In this document: in pieces, positions 27,569 through 40,534 of the stretch
Position numbering within the stretch: the stretch's first letter is position 1
Layout of the letters: each line of letters starts with the position of its first letter
Assembly (NCBI RefSeq): GCF_040687965.1
Contig: NZ_CP156084.1
Location: forward strand, 3,286,501 to 3,350,500
From: Methylocystis echinoides
GTDB lineage: Bacteria; Pseudomonadota; Alphaproteobacteria; Rhizobiales; Beijerinckiaceae
DNA length: 64,000 nucleotides
Direction of reading: 5' to 3'
The notes under the pieces: generated by a model
Seen by the model: the letters and a program-made list of their open reading frames with translations, nothing else
Told to the model about the DNA's origin: nothing
Databases searched by the model: none
Translations under genes and position numbers: made by a program

Positions 27569-28513
27569 ATGACCGGGTCTGATTCACGACGCATGCAGGA
27601 ACCCGAGGCCCCGCTCGAGAGCGAATTCGCCTCCCCCTTCGAGGTGCTCGAGCCCCGCGAACTCGCCTCGCCGCTGGTTTTTTCCTCGCCGCATTCGGGC
27701 CGGGTCTATCCTGCGGCGTTTCTCGCCGCCGCGCGCCTTGACGCCGCGGCGCTGCGTCGCTCCGAGGACGCCTATGTCGACGAGCTGTTCGCAGCGGCGA
27801 CCGCGGTCGGCGCGCCCTTGCTGCGCGCCCATTTCCCGCGCGCCTATCTCGACCTCAATCGCGAGCCTTACGAGCTCGATCCCAAGCTTTTCGAGGGCGA
27901 GCTGCCGCCCTTCGCCAATGTGCGCTCGCTTCGCGTCGCCGCGGGACTGGGAACCATTCCGCGCGTCGTGGCGGATGCGCGGGAAATATACGCGGGCCGC
28001 CTGTCGGTCGACGAGGCGCTGCGCCGGATCGAATCGCTCTACAAGCCTTATCACGCGTCGCTGCGCGGGCTGATGGAGCGGGCGCAGGAGCGCTTCGGCG
28101 TGGCCGTTCTGGTCGATTGCCATTCCATGCCCTCGAGCAGCGCGCGCGAGCCGTCGCTCGCCGCCCGGGGCGACAAGCGCCGTCTCGATTTCGTCATCGG
28201 CGACCGCTACGGGGCGAGCGCCGCGCCGGGACTGGTCGAGGGGGTCGAGGAGCGGCTGCGCGCGCGCGGCCATCATGTCCAGCGCAACCGCCCCTATGCG
28301 GGCGGATTCATCACCGAGCATTTCGGCCGTCCGGCTGCGGGGTGGCACGCGATTCAGATCGAGGTTTCACGCGGCCTTTACATGGACGAGGCGACATTGG
28401 AGAGGGGTCCGCGCTTTGCGGCCATCGCCGCCGATCTCGCCGGGGTCGTCGCGGGCCTCGCGCAGGACTGTGACAAAATCTTTGGCGGCCCGCGCCGGAT
28501 GGCCGCCGAATAA
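27569..28513 (+). CDS. N-formylglutamate amidohydrolase family protein
   Basis: 314 residues of the FGase family, zinc-dependent hydrolases that cleave N-formylglutamate in histidine breakdown or related N-acyl amino acids. Motifs: FSSPHSGRVYP, ARLDLNREPYELD-type block near 85-100, VLVDCHSMPS and ITEHFGRP, holding the likely metal-binding His and Glu. No hut genes are adjacent, so the substrate is open. It is 28 bases ahead of hisN on the same strand. Confidence 0.85.
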   Translation: MTGSDSRRMQEPEAPLESEFASPFEVLEPRELASPLVFSSPHSGRVYPAAFLAAARLDAAALRRSEDAYVDELFAAATAVGAPLLRAHFPRAYLDLNREPYELDPKLFEGELPPFANVRSLRVAAGLGTIPRVVADAREIYAGRLSVDEALRRIESLYKPYHASLRGLMERAQERFGVAVLVDCHSMPSSSAREPSLAARGDKRRLDFVIGDRYGASAAPGLVEGVEERLRARGHHVQRNRPYAGGFITEHFGRPAAGWHAIQIEVSRGLYMDEATLERGPRFAAIAADLAGVVAGLAQDCDKIFGGPRRMAAE

Positions 28514-28541
28514 TCAGCGGCTTTCCGGCGCTGGAGCAGGA

Positions 28542-29345
28542 ATGACCGTCGTCGATTTCGAAAAATTCGTCGAGGAGCTGGCGGAAGTCTCGGGCGAGGC
28601 CATCATGCCCTTTTTCCGCACCGCCATCGCCGCCGACGATAAGGCGCATGGCGGCGCCTTCGATCCGGTGACGGAGGCCGACCGCGCCGCCGAGCTCGCC
28701 ATGCGCCGACTGATCCAGCGCACCTTTCCGAGCCACGGGGTCATCGGCGAGGAATTCGCCTCGCGTGACGAGGCGGCGGAATATGTCTGGGTGCTCGACC
28801 CGATCGACGGCACGAAAAGCTTCATCTCCGGCTTCCCGACCTGGGGCACGCTGATCGGCCTCTCGCACCGGGGCCGACCCTGTTACGGGATGATGAATCA
28901 GCCCTTCACCCGCGAGCGTTTCCACGGCGACGGCGAGGCCGCCTTCTGGCGCGGGCCGTCGCGTCTCGGCAAAGGCGGCGAGGAACGCCGCAAGCTTGTC
29001 GTGCGGCCCTGTCCGACGCTGGGGCAGGCGACGTTGATGACGACGTCGCCGCTGCTGATCGAGCCCGAATTACGCGACAAGTTCCTTCGCGTCGAAGAGA
29101 AAGTGCGTCTGTCGCGCTATGGCGGCGACTGCTACGCCTATTGCGCGCTCGCCGCCGGCCACGTCGATCTCGTGATCGAGTCGGGGCTGAACGCTTATGA
29201 CATCGTCGCCTTGATCCCGATCGTCGAAGGCGCCGGCGGCGTCGTCACGACATGGGACGGCGGCGACGCGGCGAAGGGCGGCGCCATCATCGCGGCGGGC
29301 GACCGGGCGCTCCACGAAGCGGCGGTGAGGTTGCTGGCCGGTTAG
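28542..29345 (+). CDS. hisN: Histidinol-phosphatase, inositol monophosphatase-type
   Basis: 267 residues in the inositol monophosphatase superfamily but of the HisN branch, which removes phosphate from histidinol phosphate in histidine synthesis in actinobacteria and alphaproteobacteria. Metal site motifs: VTEADRAAE, IGEEF, DPIDGTKSFISGFPTWG and SGLNAYDIVALIPIVEGAGG. GGAGCAGG precedes the ATG at 28542. Distinct from suhB in this window, to which it is a distant paralogue. Confidence 0.85.
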   Translation: MTVVDFEKFVEELAEVSGEAIMPFFRTAIAADDKAHGGAFDPVTEADRAAELAMRRLIQRTFPSHGVIGEEFASRDEAAEYVWVLDPIDGTKSFISGFPTWGTLIGLSHRGRPCYGMMNQPFTRERFHGDGEAAFWRGPSRLGKGGEERRKLVVRPCPTLGQATLMTTSPLLIEPELRDKFLRVEEKVRLSRYGGDCYAYCALAAGHVDLVIESGLNAYDIVALIPIVEGAGGVVTTWDGGDAAKGGAIIAAGDRALHEAAVRLLAG

Positions 29346-29389
29346 GGGTCGGGGCGCGGGGAGCTCACGGCGTCAGATTTGACCCCGCG

Positions 29390-30331
29390 TCAAACCCCGC
29401 TCCCCGGAATAAACGCGTCGAAAGCGCGCCAGAATTGCGCGCGGTATTCGTCGCGCTCCATCAGCAGTTCGTGCTTTGCGCCGGGGACGTTGATCAGAGC
29501 GTAATTATTCAGATTTTGCGCGAAGCGCTCGATCGCCCGGTTGGAGACGACTTCTTCGCGTCCAACCGCGAAGCTCAATATCGGCGCGCGAATGTGGCGC
29601 GCATATTCGGGCGCCTCGAACCGCTTCATCATTCGAAAGGCGGCGTTGACCCAGCCGATCGTGGGATCGCCGATGACGAGCCGAGGCGCGGCCTCGACGA
29701 TGCGGGCGGTGCGGGCGAAACGGATGGGATCGGTCGTGAGCTTGTTGCCCTCGAAGGGTCCCTCATAGAAGGATCGGCCTTTTCCAAAGGGAATAAACCA
29801 GCCGCCGAGGCCCAACATGTCGAGCGTGTCGGCGAGCCAGCGCGCACCGCGGGGGAAGCGAAGATTGTGCAGGTCGATCATCGGCGCGGTGAGCGCGAGA
29901 CGCTCGAAGGGCGGCCGGGTCGCATGCGCCATGTCGAGCATGATCGCCGCGCCCATGGAGTGGGCGAGGGCAAACCAGGGCTGCGGCCGCGGACTCAAAA
30001 CCTCGGCGCAAAACACGTCGAGGTCGCGCTGATATTGCGAAAAATCGTCGATATGGCCCTTGCGCGGATCGTCGAGTTCGCGCTCCGAGCCCGCCTGTCC
30101 GCGCCAGTCCAGCGCGACGACGTCGAAGCCGCGCTGGCGCAGCGCCTCGACGGTCTCGAAATATTTTTCGATGAATTCATTGTGGCCCTGAAAGACGGCG
30201 ACCGTCCCGCGCGGCTTCACGGGGCAGGGGAAGCTCGCCGCGCGCAGGCGCCGGCCGTCGGGTGTGCGGAGGTGATGGACGACGGCGCCCTCGGGGATCG
30301 GATTGTCTGGCGTCGCGACCAGTTCGCGCAT
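29390..30331 (-). CDS. Alpha/beta hydrolase, lysophospholipase-like
   Basis: 313 residues of the PldB-like serine hydrolase family. The nucleophile elbow reads LAHSMGAA (AHSMG, with Ala in the first Gly position), preceded by the oxyanion GHNEFIEKY turn and DWRGQAGSER; the catalytic His is probably in PGAKHELLME near the end. It may act on lysophospholipids or monoacylglycerols; no signal peptide, so cytosolic. GGAGACAAC precedes the ATG. Confidence 0.82.
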   Translation of the reverse strand: MRELVATPDNPIPEGAVVHHLRTPDGRRLRAASFPCPVKPRGTVAVFQGHNEFIEKYFETVEALRQRGFDVVALDWRGQAGSERELDDPRKGHIDDFSQYQRDLDVFCAEVLSPRPQPWFALAHSMGAAIMLDMAHATRPPFERLALTAPMIDLHNLRFPRGARWLADTLDMLGLGGWFIPFGKGRSFYEGPFEGNKLTTDPIRFARTARIVEAAPRLVIGDPTIGWVNAAFRMMKRFEAPEYARHIRAPILSFAVGREEVVSNRAIERFAQNLNNYALINVPGAKHELLMERDEYRAQFWRAFDAFIPGSGV

Positions 30332-30413
30332 GTTGTCTCCGTGGCGCTCGAGCCCGATTCTTCGCGCAAGGATAGTGCATTTTTAGTCATGGGCCGAACT
30401 GGCGGGGCGCGCC

Positions 30414-30980
30414 TCAGCGTCTGCAGAAGGCGGCCAGCCGCTCGGGATCGGCAAAGTCCATCCTGCCGGCGACGATCGCCTCGACGGCGCCGCGGCTATT
30501 GACCAGATAATGCATCGGCGTCACGACCCCGCCCTGAGTCGTCTCGCCGTAAAAGGCGCGCGCGGCGCGGGCCTTGGTCGGATCGCTCCGGGCCGCGTCG
30601 CCCACCCGGTAGAATTTCCACGGCAGGCCGTAGCTCCGGAACTTGGCGAGGTCCCTTGGATAATCGCTGGCGCGCGCCGAGACGAAGACGACGTTCCAGC
30701 GCTGCGGGCAGGCCTTGGCGATGGCCTTGTAGCCCTGAATTTCAGCAAGGCAATTCGGGCACCAATGGGCCCAGAGCGAGACGAGCGTCGGCTTGCCGCT
30801 GGCCATCAAAGCCGACAGATCGAGCAGGGCGCCTCTTTCGTCGACGAGCTCCACCGCGCGGAGCGAGGCTTTCATTTCCTCTTCGCTCACCATGCGCGGG
30901 ACCTGCATGCCGAGGATCTCGGCGCGGACCGCCGCCGGCGCGAGGGCCAGACACAGCAAGAGGATGAATATGCGCACCAT
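30414..30980 (-). CDS. TlpA-like thioredoxin-fold periplasmic protein
   Basis: 188 residues: signal peptide (about 1-20), then a thioredoxin-like domain. The active-site motif is W-A-H-W-C74-P-N-C77 in the usual place after PTLVSLW, and there is a cis-Pro segment (VVTPMHYLV). Such TlpA/ResA-like proteins reduce disulfides of cytochrome c or copper proteins in the periplasm. AAGGAAG precedes the ATG at 30980; the longer open frame covers the hsp20 leader and is rejected. Confidence 0.8.
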   Translation of the reverse strand: MVRIFILLLCLALAPAAVRAEILGMQVPRMVSEEEMKASLRAVELVDERGALLDLSALMASGKPTLVSLWAHWCPNCLAEIQGYKAIAKACPQRWNVVFVSARASDYPRDLAKFRSYGLPWKFYRVGDAARSDPTKARAARAFYGETTQGGVVTPMHYLVNSRGAVEAIVAGRMDFADPERLAAFCRR

Positions 30981-31106
30981 ATTGTTCTTCCTTGTCGTTT
31001 GGCCAAAGCGGCTGGTCGGGAGCGGGTCCTTGTCATCGCCCCCTTGAACTTCGCTCCCCCCGTTCCCAGATCGAAGCCAGCGCGGGCCGGAATGGACGCG
31101 CAAACA

Positions 31107-31159
31107 GGCGCGGCGCGTAACGCAGCGCGCCGCATGTCGCTTCATACGGAGGATATGTC
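31107..31159 (+). promoter_or_regulatory. ROSE-type RNA thermometer controlling hsp20
   Basis: Immediately before the hsp20 ATG (31160) two hairpins can form. The first is a perfect 8-bp stem, GCGGCGCG/CGCGCCGC (31110-31117 with 31126-31133). The second pairs 31134-31143 with 31148-31156 around an ATAC loop, hiding the GGAGG ribosome site (31148-31152). Its 5' arm contains U-C-G-C-U (31137-31141) opposite AGGA with one bulged G (31139), which is the conserved U(U/C)GCU signature of ROSE thermometers in rhizobial small heat shock genes. It should melt on heat and allow translation. Confidence 0.8.
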
Positions 31160-31624
31160 ATGCGTCACTTCGATCTTTCGCCTCTCTATCGTCAAACGGT
31201 CGGCTTCGATCGCCTCTTCAATCTTCTGGATCAGGCGAGCGGCGTCGACGGCGCCTCTTCCTATCCGCCCTACAACATTGAGCGGACTGGCGAAAACGCC
31301 TATCGGGTCACGCTTGCGGTCGCTGGCTTCTCGCGTGACGAGCTGACGATCGAGACCCGCGAAAACACCCTTTCGATCAAAGGCTCCAAGGAGCAGACCG
31401 CGCCCGCCGAGGGCCGCGAGATGCTGCACCAGGGCATCGCCGCCCGCGCCTTCGAGCGTCGCTTTCAGCTGGCGGACCATGTCGTCGTGACGGGCGCGAG
31501 CCTCGTCAACGGCTTGCTGCATGTCGACCTCGTGCGCGAAATCCCGGAGGCCCAGAAGCCCCGCCGCATCGAGATTGGCGGCGGCGTCGCGACCGCCAAG
31601 GTCGTGGAGTCCAAGGCCGCGTAA
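31160..31624 (+). CDS. Small heat shock protein (Hsp20/alpha-crystallin, IbpA-like)
   Basis: 154 residues. An N-terminal DLSPLYRQTVGFDRLFNLLD segment as in IbpA-type proteins is followed by an alpha-crystallin domain (about 35-130: YPPYNIERTGENAYRVTLAVAGF, ELTIETRENTLSIKG, RRFQLADHV, GLLHVDLVREIPE) and a C-terminal RRIEI anchor motif. It is an ATP-independent holdase that keeps unfolded proteins soluble. Translation is probably controlled by the ROSE element just upstream, and a terminator follows. Confidence 0.93.
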   Translation: MRHFDLSPLYRQTVGFDRLFNLLDQASGVDGASSYPPYNIERTGENAYRVTLAVAGFSRDELTIETRENTLSIKGSKEQTAPAEGREMLHQGIAARAFERRFQLADHVVVTGASLVNGLLHVDLVREIPEAQKPRRIEIGGGVATAKVVESKAA

Positions 31625-31650
31625 TCTCTTAGAGAGCGCGAGGTCTTAGC

Positions 31651-31679
31651 GAGGCGCCCCTTTCGGGCGCCTCTTTTTT
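31651..31679 (+). terminator. Rho-independent terminator of hsp20
   Basis: A 9-bp GC-rich stem (31651-31659 with 31665-31673), CTTTC-type loop and six T. It is 27 bases after the hsp20 stop and three bases before the stop of the convergent gene. Confidence 0.85.
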
Positions 31680-31681
31680 GT

Positions 31682-32596
31682 CTATTGCGCGCTCTTGGGC
31701 ATGGCGACGCTCGCGGGCGTTTGTGCGCTTGCCGCCGGCGCCGTCGACGTCGACGGCGCCGAGGGCGTCACCGCAGTCGTTCCCTCCGCCTGTTTGGGCG
31801 GAACGATCGCCCGATGCGAGGAGCCGGTCGAGCGCGCCGCCACGGGGCGCGTCGGCGCGGCCTTCTGGGTCGTGGCCGGAGCGGCGGGCCTAGCCTCCGC
31901 TTTGGCCGCCTCGGCTGGTTTCTGCGGCGCTTCGTCCTGTGATTTTGTCGTCTGCCCGGGCGGCGGGGGCTGAATCTCAACGGGCTTCGCCACGTCTGCC
32001 GGCTTCGACGGCTCGGGGGGGTTCGCGGCCTCGAGAGGCTTTTCAGCCTCTAGCGGTTTAGCTGGCCCCGGCATCGCCCGATTCGGGCTCGGCGCGACCG
32101 CCTCGCTGCGTCCCGGCGGAGCCTTTTCAACCAGAGGCTGTGGGGCGGCGCGCGCGGCGCGGCGCGGCGTCTCGACGGCGCGCCCCTCGCGGGCCGGCGG
32201 CGGCCGCGATCCGTCAGCGGGCCCCAGTCGCTCTTCGTCCGAGCGTCGGCCCTCCGCGGCTGGCCCCAATCGCGTGGCGCGAACGATCTCGCCCTCGTAC
32301 GGATCGATGATGAAGCGCGCTTCGCCCGCGCGCCGGCTCACGCCCGTCGCGACGATCTGATCCCCCCGACGCCCGAGCGGGCCGACGAGTTCATAGCCCG
32401 CGCCTGCGAGAATGCGCGCGACGGCGCGACGCGACCCATAGCGCGGCAGATCGTCCTCGTCCGGCGGGAAGTCATAGCGCCAGCTGTGGAAGTAGGGCCT
32501 AAAGAAGAATTGCGCGGTCGCCGCGTCGGCGACGCCGACGGCGAGGAGAAGTCCGAGCGCGAGCGGCTTGCGCCATTTCGGCCAGGCAGAAGACAT
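31682..32596 (-). CDS. Secreted proline/alanine-rich protein, unknown function
   Basis: About 304 residues: a signal peptide (about 1-30, ...ADAATAQ), an N-terminal block of about 90 residues with FFFRPYFHSWRYDFPPDEDDLP and a PepSY-like tail (ARILAGAGYELVGPLGRRGDQIVATGVSRRAGEARFIIDPYEGEIV), then a long Pro/Ala/Lys-rich low-complexity region to the end. The first block resembles short envelope proteins common in Methylobacterium and Bradyrhizobium relatives. No function assigned. Start is uncertain; 32596 begins the signal peptide. Confidence 0.6.
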   Translation of the reverse strand: MSSAWPKWRKPLALGLLLAVGVADAATAQFFFRPYFHSWRYDFPPDEDDLPRYGSRRAVARILAGAGYELVGPLGRRGDQIVATGVSRRAGEARFIIDPYEGEIVRATRLGPAAEGRRSDEERLGPADGSRPPPAREGRAVETPRRAARAAPQPLVEKAPPGRSEAVAPSPNRAMPGPAKPLEAEKPLEAANPPEPSKPADVAKPVEIQPPPPGQTTKSQDEAPQKPAEAAKAEARPAAPATTQKAAPTRPVAARSTGSSHRAIVPPKQAEGTTAVTPSAPSTSTAPAASAQTPASVAMPKSAQ

Positions 32597-33086
32597 GTGT
32601 TTGTTCCATGAGACGCGTCGCCCCCGCGCGTCAGGCCATCTTCTCCCCGATTGCGGCGAGGGTTGGACGCTTAGGCCGCAAATGTGCGTTTGGAACCGCC
32701 TCGATATTGGGCGGTTGCTTGTCACCGGGGCATAAATCTGGCAACAATCACGGGCGTCAATATGTCAGTGCTGCTGACCTTTTGACGCCGTTCGTCCTTC
32801 GCCTGCCGCCCGACTCCCTTTCCCGCCTGCCGAACGCGGCGGCTGGGGGCGAGCGGCCGACGACGCTGGGAGTCTGGCGCGCCTTTTGCCTGAGGGCGCG
32901 GCGGCCGGGCCGGGGCAGGCGCGAGAGAATTAAAGGCGGCCGAAGCGATTGGCCGGGCGCGAGCGGGGACTGGACGAAGCGCGTGGGCGCTTCTATCCGT
33001 CCTGGTCTTGCTCTATGCAGTTTGAAACGAAGATGTGACGGGACGCCGGCCGCTTGCGCGCCGCGCCGCGTCGGGGAGACGCCGCC
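32597..33086. promoter_or_regulatory. 490-bp gap upstream of gltB
   Basis: This separates the divergent secreted protein gene and gltB, so it should hold both promoters. Open frames across it have no ribosome site and no recognisable product. I see no clear -35/-10 pair, no riboswitch fold and no repeat that I can defend. Confidence 0.3.
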
Positions 33087-37790
<4,704 letters not shown>

Positions 37791-38018
37791 GACCGGCCGG
37801 CCCTTTCGGGCCAAAGCGGCGCGGAGCCGTCAAAAGCTTCGCGCCGAGCGTACGTCAGGCGGATCGCTTGACGGTTTGAAAAAACGTTGCGAAATCCCGC
37901 TGTGGCGGCGGTTGTCGACAGGCTGGCGGAATTCGCCTTTGAATCCGGCGGTGGGAACGGAGCACAGTTAAGTTCCGGTCATGGCCGGAGCCCGATGCGA
38001 AAGGTTGGGAAGCTACTC

Positions 38019-39437
38019 ATGGGCAAGGTCACGGGCTTTCTCGAAATCGACCGTCAGGACCGCAAATACAAGCCGGCGGCCGACCGAATTCGCCATTACG
38101 ACGAATTCGTCATCCCCCTTTCCGAAGAGGCCACCCGCAATCAGGCCTCGCGCTGCATGGATTGCGGCATCCCGTTCTGCCACAACGGCTGCCCGGTCAA
38201 TAACCAGATCCCCGACTGGAACGACCTGGTCTATCACGGCGACTGGAGGAAGGCGCTCGCCAATCTCCATTCAACGAACAACTTTCCGGAATTTACCGGC
38301 CGCATCTGCCCCGCGCCTTGCGAAGCGTCCTGCACGCTGAACCTCCAGGACCAGCCGGTCACGATCAAGTCGATCGAATGCGCTATCGTCGACCGCGGCT
38401 TTGCTGAGGGCTGGGTCGTGCCCGAGCCGCCGAAGCGCAAGACCGGCCGCCGCGTCGCGGTCGTCGGCTCGGGCCCGGCGGGCCTCGCCGCCGCCCAGCA
38501 GCTCGCGCGCGCCGGCCATGACGTCCATGTCTTCGAAAAGGCGGCCAAGGCTGGCGGCCTGCTGCGCTACGGCATTCCCGACTTCAAGATGGAGAAGCAT
38601 CTCGTCGACCGCCGCGTCGAGCAGATGGAGGCCGAAGGCGTCATCTTCCACTACAACGTCAATGTTGGCGTGGACGTGAATGTCCGCGAGCTCGTCGCGG
38701 GCCACGACGCCCTCGTTCTCGCAGGCGGCGCCGAGGCCCCCCGCGATCTGCCGATCCCCGGCCGCGAATTTCGGGGCGTGCATTTCGCCATGGACTTCCT
38801 CACGCAGCAGAACCGCCGCGTGTCCGGCGAGCCGCTGCCGACCAATGAGCCGATCCTGGCGACCGGCAAGCATGTCGTCGTGATCGGCGGCGGCGACACG
38901 GGTTCCGACTGCATCGGCACTTCGGTGCGCCATGGCGCGTTGTCGGTGACGCAGCTCGAAATCATGCCGCGTCCGCCGGAGAAGGAAAACAAGCTGCTCA
39001 CCTGGCCGGATTGGCCGTTGAAGCTGCGCACCTCCTCGTCGCACGAAGAAGGGTCGGCCCGTGAATTCTCCGTGCTGACGAAGGAGTTCGTCGGCGAGGG
39101 CGGCGTCGTGAAGGGCCTGCGCTGCGTGCGCGTCGACGGCAAGATGCAGGAAGTTCCGGAGAGCTCCTTCACCATCCGCGCCGATCTCATCCTCCTCGCC
39201 ATGGGCTTCGTGTCGCCGTTGCGCAAAGGACTGCTCGAGGGGGCGGGCGTGGATCTCGATAACCGCGGAAATGTCGCGGCCGACACCCGCGCTTATAAAT
39301 CGTCGCGGGAAAAAGTGTTTGCGTGCGGAGACATGCGGCGCGGACAATCGCTCGTGGTGTGGGCCATTCGCGAGGGACGCCAATGCGCCCATGCGGTCGA
39401 TCTTCACCTGATGGGCGAAACAAATCTGCCAAGGTGA
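38019..39437 (+). CDS. gltD: Glutamate synthase (NADPH) small subunit
   Basis: 472 residues; the FAD- and NADPH-binding subunit that feeds electrons to GltB. N-terminal cysteines for two 4Fe-4S clusters are in [17 protein letters not shown] and [14 protein letters not shown] motif [18 protein letters not shown] and NADPH motif [13 protein letters not shown] follow. The start at 38019 ([10 protein letters not shown]) matches family N-termini; in-frame upstream starts at 37995 and 37887 are less likely. The 228-bp gap from gltB contains no other gene. Confidence 0.96.
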   Translation: MGKVTGFLEIDRQDRKYKPAADRIRHYDEFVIPLSEEATRNQASRCMDCGIPFCHNGCPVNNQIPDWNDLVYHGDWRKALANLHSTNNFPEFTGRICPAPCEASCTLNLQDQPVTIKSIECAIVDRGFAEGWVVPEPPKRKTGRRVAVVGSGPAGLAAAQQLARAGHDVHVFEKAAKAGGLLRYGIPDFKMEKHLVDRRVEQMEAEGVIFHYNVNVGVDVNVRELVAGHDALVLAGGAEAPRDLPIPGREFRGVHFAMDFLTQQNRRVSGEPLPTNEPILATGKHVVVIGGGDTGSDCIGTSVRHGALSVTQLEIMPRPPEKENKLLTWPDWPLKLRTSSSHEEGSAREFSVLTKEFVGEGGVVKGLRCVRVDGKMQEVPESSFTIRADLILLAMGFVSPLRKGLLEGAGVDLDNRGNVAADTRAYKSSREKVFACGDMRRGQSLVVWAIREGRQCAHAVDLHLMGETNLPR

Positions 39438-39443
39438 GGAAAA

Positions 39444-39653
39444 ATGATCAGCGAGAAGCTCAATCTCTGGTACTGCGACACTTTCGTCTCCCAGCCGTGG
39501 CAATTCTTCTTTCTGGTGCTGCCGCTCGTCGGCGCTTTTCTCTACGGGCGCGATAAGAAGAGACTCGGCTGGACCCTGATCGGGATATGGATCGCGGTGA
39601 CAGTGTCCTTCTCGGCGCTGACCAATTTCGTGTTTAGCTGCAATCTGGATTGA
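39444..39653 (+). CDS. Small membrane protein downstream of gltD
   Basis: A 69-residue protein with two hydrophobic segments (about 18-33 and 41-62) separated by a basic GRDKKRLG turn, so probably a membrane hairpin. It follows gltD by six bases with a GAGGAAAA site, and should be on the gltBD transcript. I do not recognise a family. The palindromic repeat copy 2 lies just after its stop. Confidence 0.65.
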   Translation: MISEKLNLWYCDTFVSQPWQFFFLVLPLVGAFLYGRDKKRLGWTLIGIWIAVTVSFSALTNFVFSCNLD

Positions 39654-39667
39654 TTAGAGAAGAGAAA

Positions 39668-39718
39668 GCCCCTCACGCTGAGGCGCCTCCGCAGGCGGCG
39701 TCTCGAAGCACGAGGGGC
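39668..39718. repeat. Palindromic dispersed repeat, copy 2
   Basis: The same 51-base element as at 23469-23519: outer arms GCCCCTC/GAGGGGC, then GAGGCGCC and GGCGTCTCGAAGCAC. Differences are one base in the left arm (CACGCT for CATGCT) and the central loop (TCCGCAGGC for TGCGGAGCAGGC). Again it lies exactly between two convergent genes, 14 bases from each stop or closer. Confidence 0.8.
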
Positions 39719-39732
39719 CAACTCTCAAACAA

Positions 39733-40416
39733 TCAGAGCACCACAACCGTCGTTCCGACCTTCACCCGGCTGAACAAGTCGCTCACGTCGTCATTGGTCA
39801 TGCGGATGCAGCCCGAGGAGACGGCCTGTCCGATCGTCCAGGGCTCATTGGAGCCGTGGATGCGAAACATGGTGTCGCGCTCGCCGGAATAGAGATACAT
39901 CGCGCGGGCGCCGAGCGGATTGTCCTGGCCGCCGGCCATGTGGCGCGGCAAATCGGGACGGCGCTTCAGCATTTCCTTCGGCGGCGTCCAATCCGGCCAG
40001 GATTCCTTGCGGCCGATGCGGACGCGGCCCTTCCAGGTGAAGCCCTCACGACCGACGCCAATGCCGTAGCGCATCGCCTCGCCATTGCCGAGCGAGAGAT
40101 AGAGATAACGATTGGCCGTGTCGACCGTAATGACGCCGGCGCGCTCGCCCGTCGGATCGGCGATGCGCTCGCGGGTCGTCGCGGGATATTCGCGGCCCAG
40201 ACGGGTTTCGTCCTGCATGTCTGCCGGTGCCGTCTGCTGAGGCTCGCCATAATAAGCAATCATGTTGCGCGCATCGGGCGCGGGTTCATTGTCGAAGAGC
40301 GCAAAGAAGCCGCGTCCGTCGGCCAACGACGGGGTCGAAAACGCGATCGCAACGAGCGAGAAAGCGGCAATCGAGAGAAAGCGACGAGCGCCTTTGGCAA
40401 AATGCGGCATCTTCAT
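39733..40416 (-). CDS. L,D-transpeptidase (YkuD family)
   Basis: 227 residues: signal peptide (about 1-32), a linker, and a YkuD domain with the active-site motif HGSNEPWTIGQAVSSGCIRM, catalytic Cys203. Such periplasmic enzymes form 3-3 cross-links in peptidoglycan or attach proteins to it. CGGAGCC precedes the ATG at 40416. The gene is monocistronic and convergent with the gltBD operon. Confidence 0.9.
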   Translation of the reverse strand: MKMPHFAKGARRFLSIAAFSLVAIAFSTPSLADGRGFFALFDNEPAPDARNMIAYYGEPQQTAPADMQDETRLGREYPATTRERIADPTGERAGVITVDTANRYLYLSLGNGEAMRYGIGVGREGFTWKGRVRIGRKESWPDWTPPKEMLKRRPDLPRHMAGGQDNPLGARAMYLYSGERDTMFRIHGSNEPWTIGQAVSSGCIRMTNDDVSDLFSRVKVGTTVVVL

Positions 40417-40534
40417 GGCTCCGAATATTCCTTGGCGGGAAATGCGTGAGCCTGACTGAGGGTTCCACTGGAAACCAGGCAACCTTCAAAATTTTTGCCC
40501 AAATGTCGACACAAGGGTTAATGGAAGGGCGCTA

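Noticed and set aside
29350-29410. Inverted repeat CGGGGAGC / GCTCCCCG near the end of hisN
   Set aside because: It spans the stop of the opposite-strand hydrolase gene and has no T run. It may help end transcription, but I could not separate that from chance pairing in GC-rich DNA.
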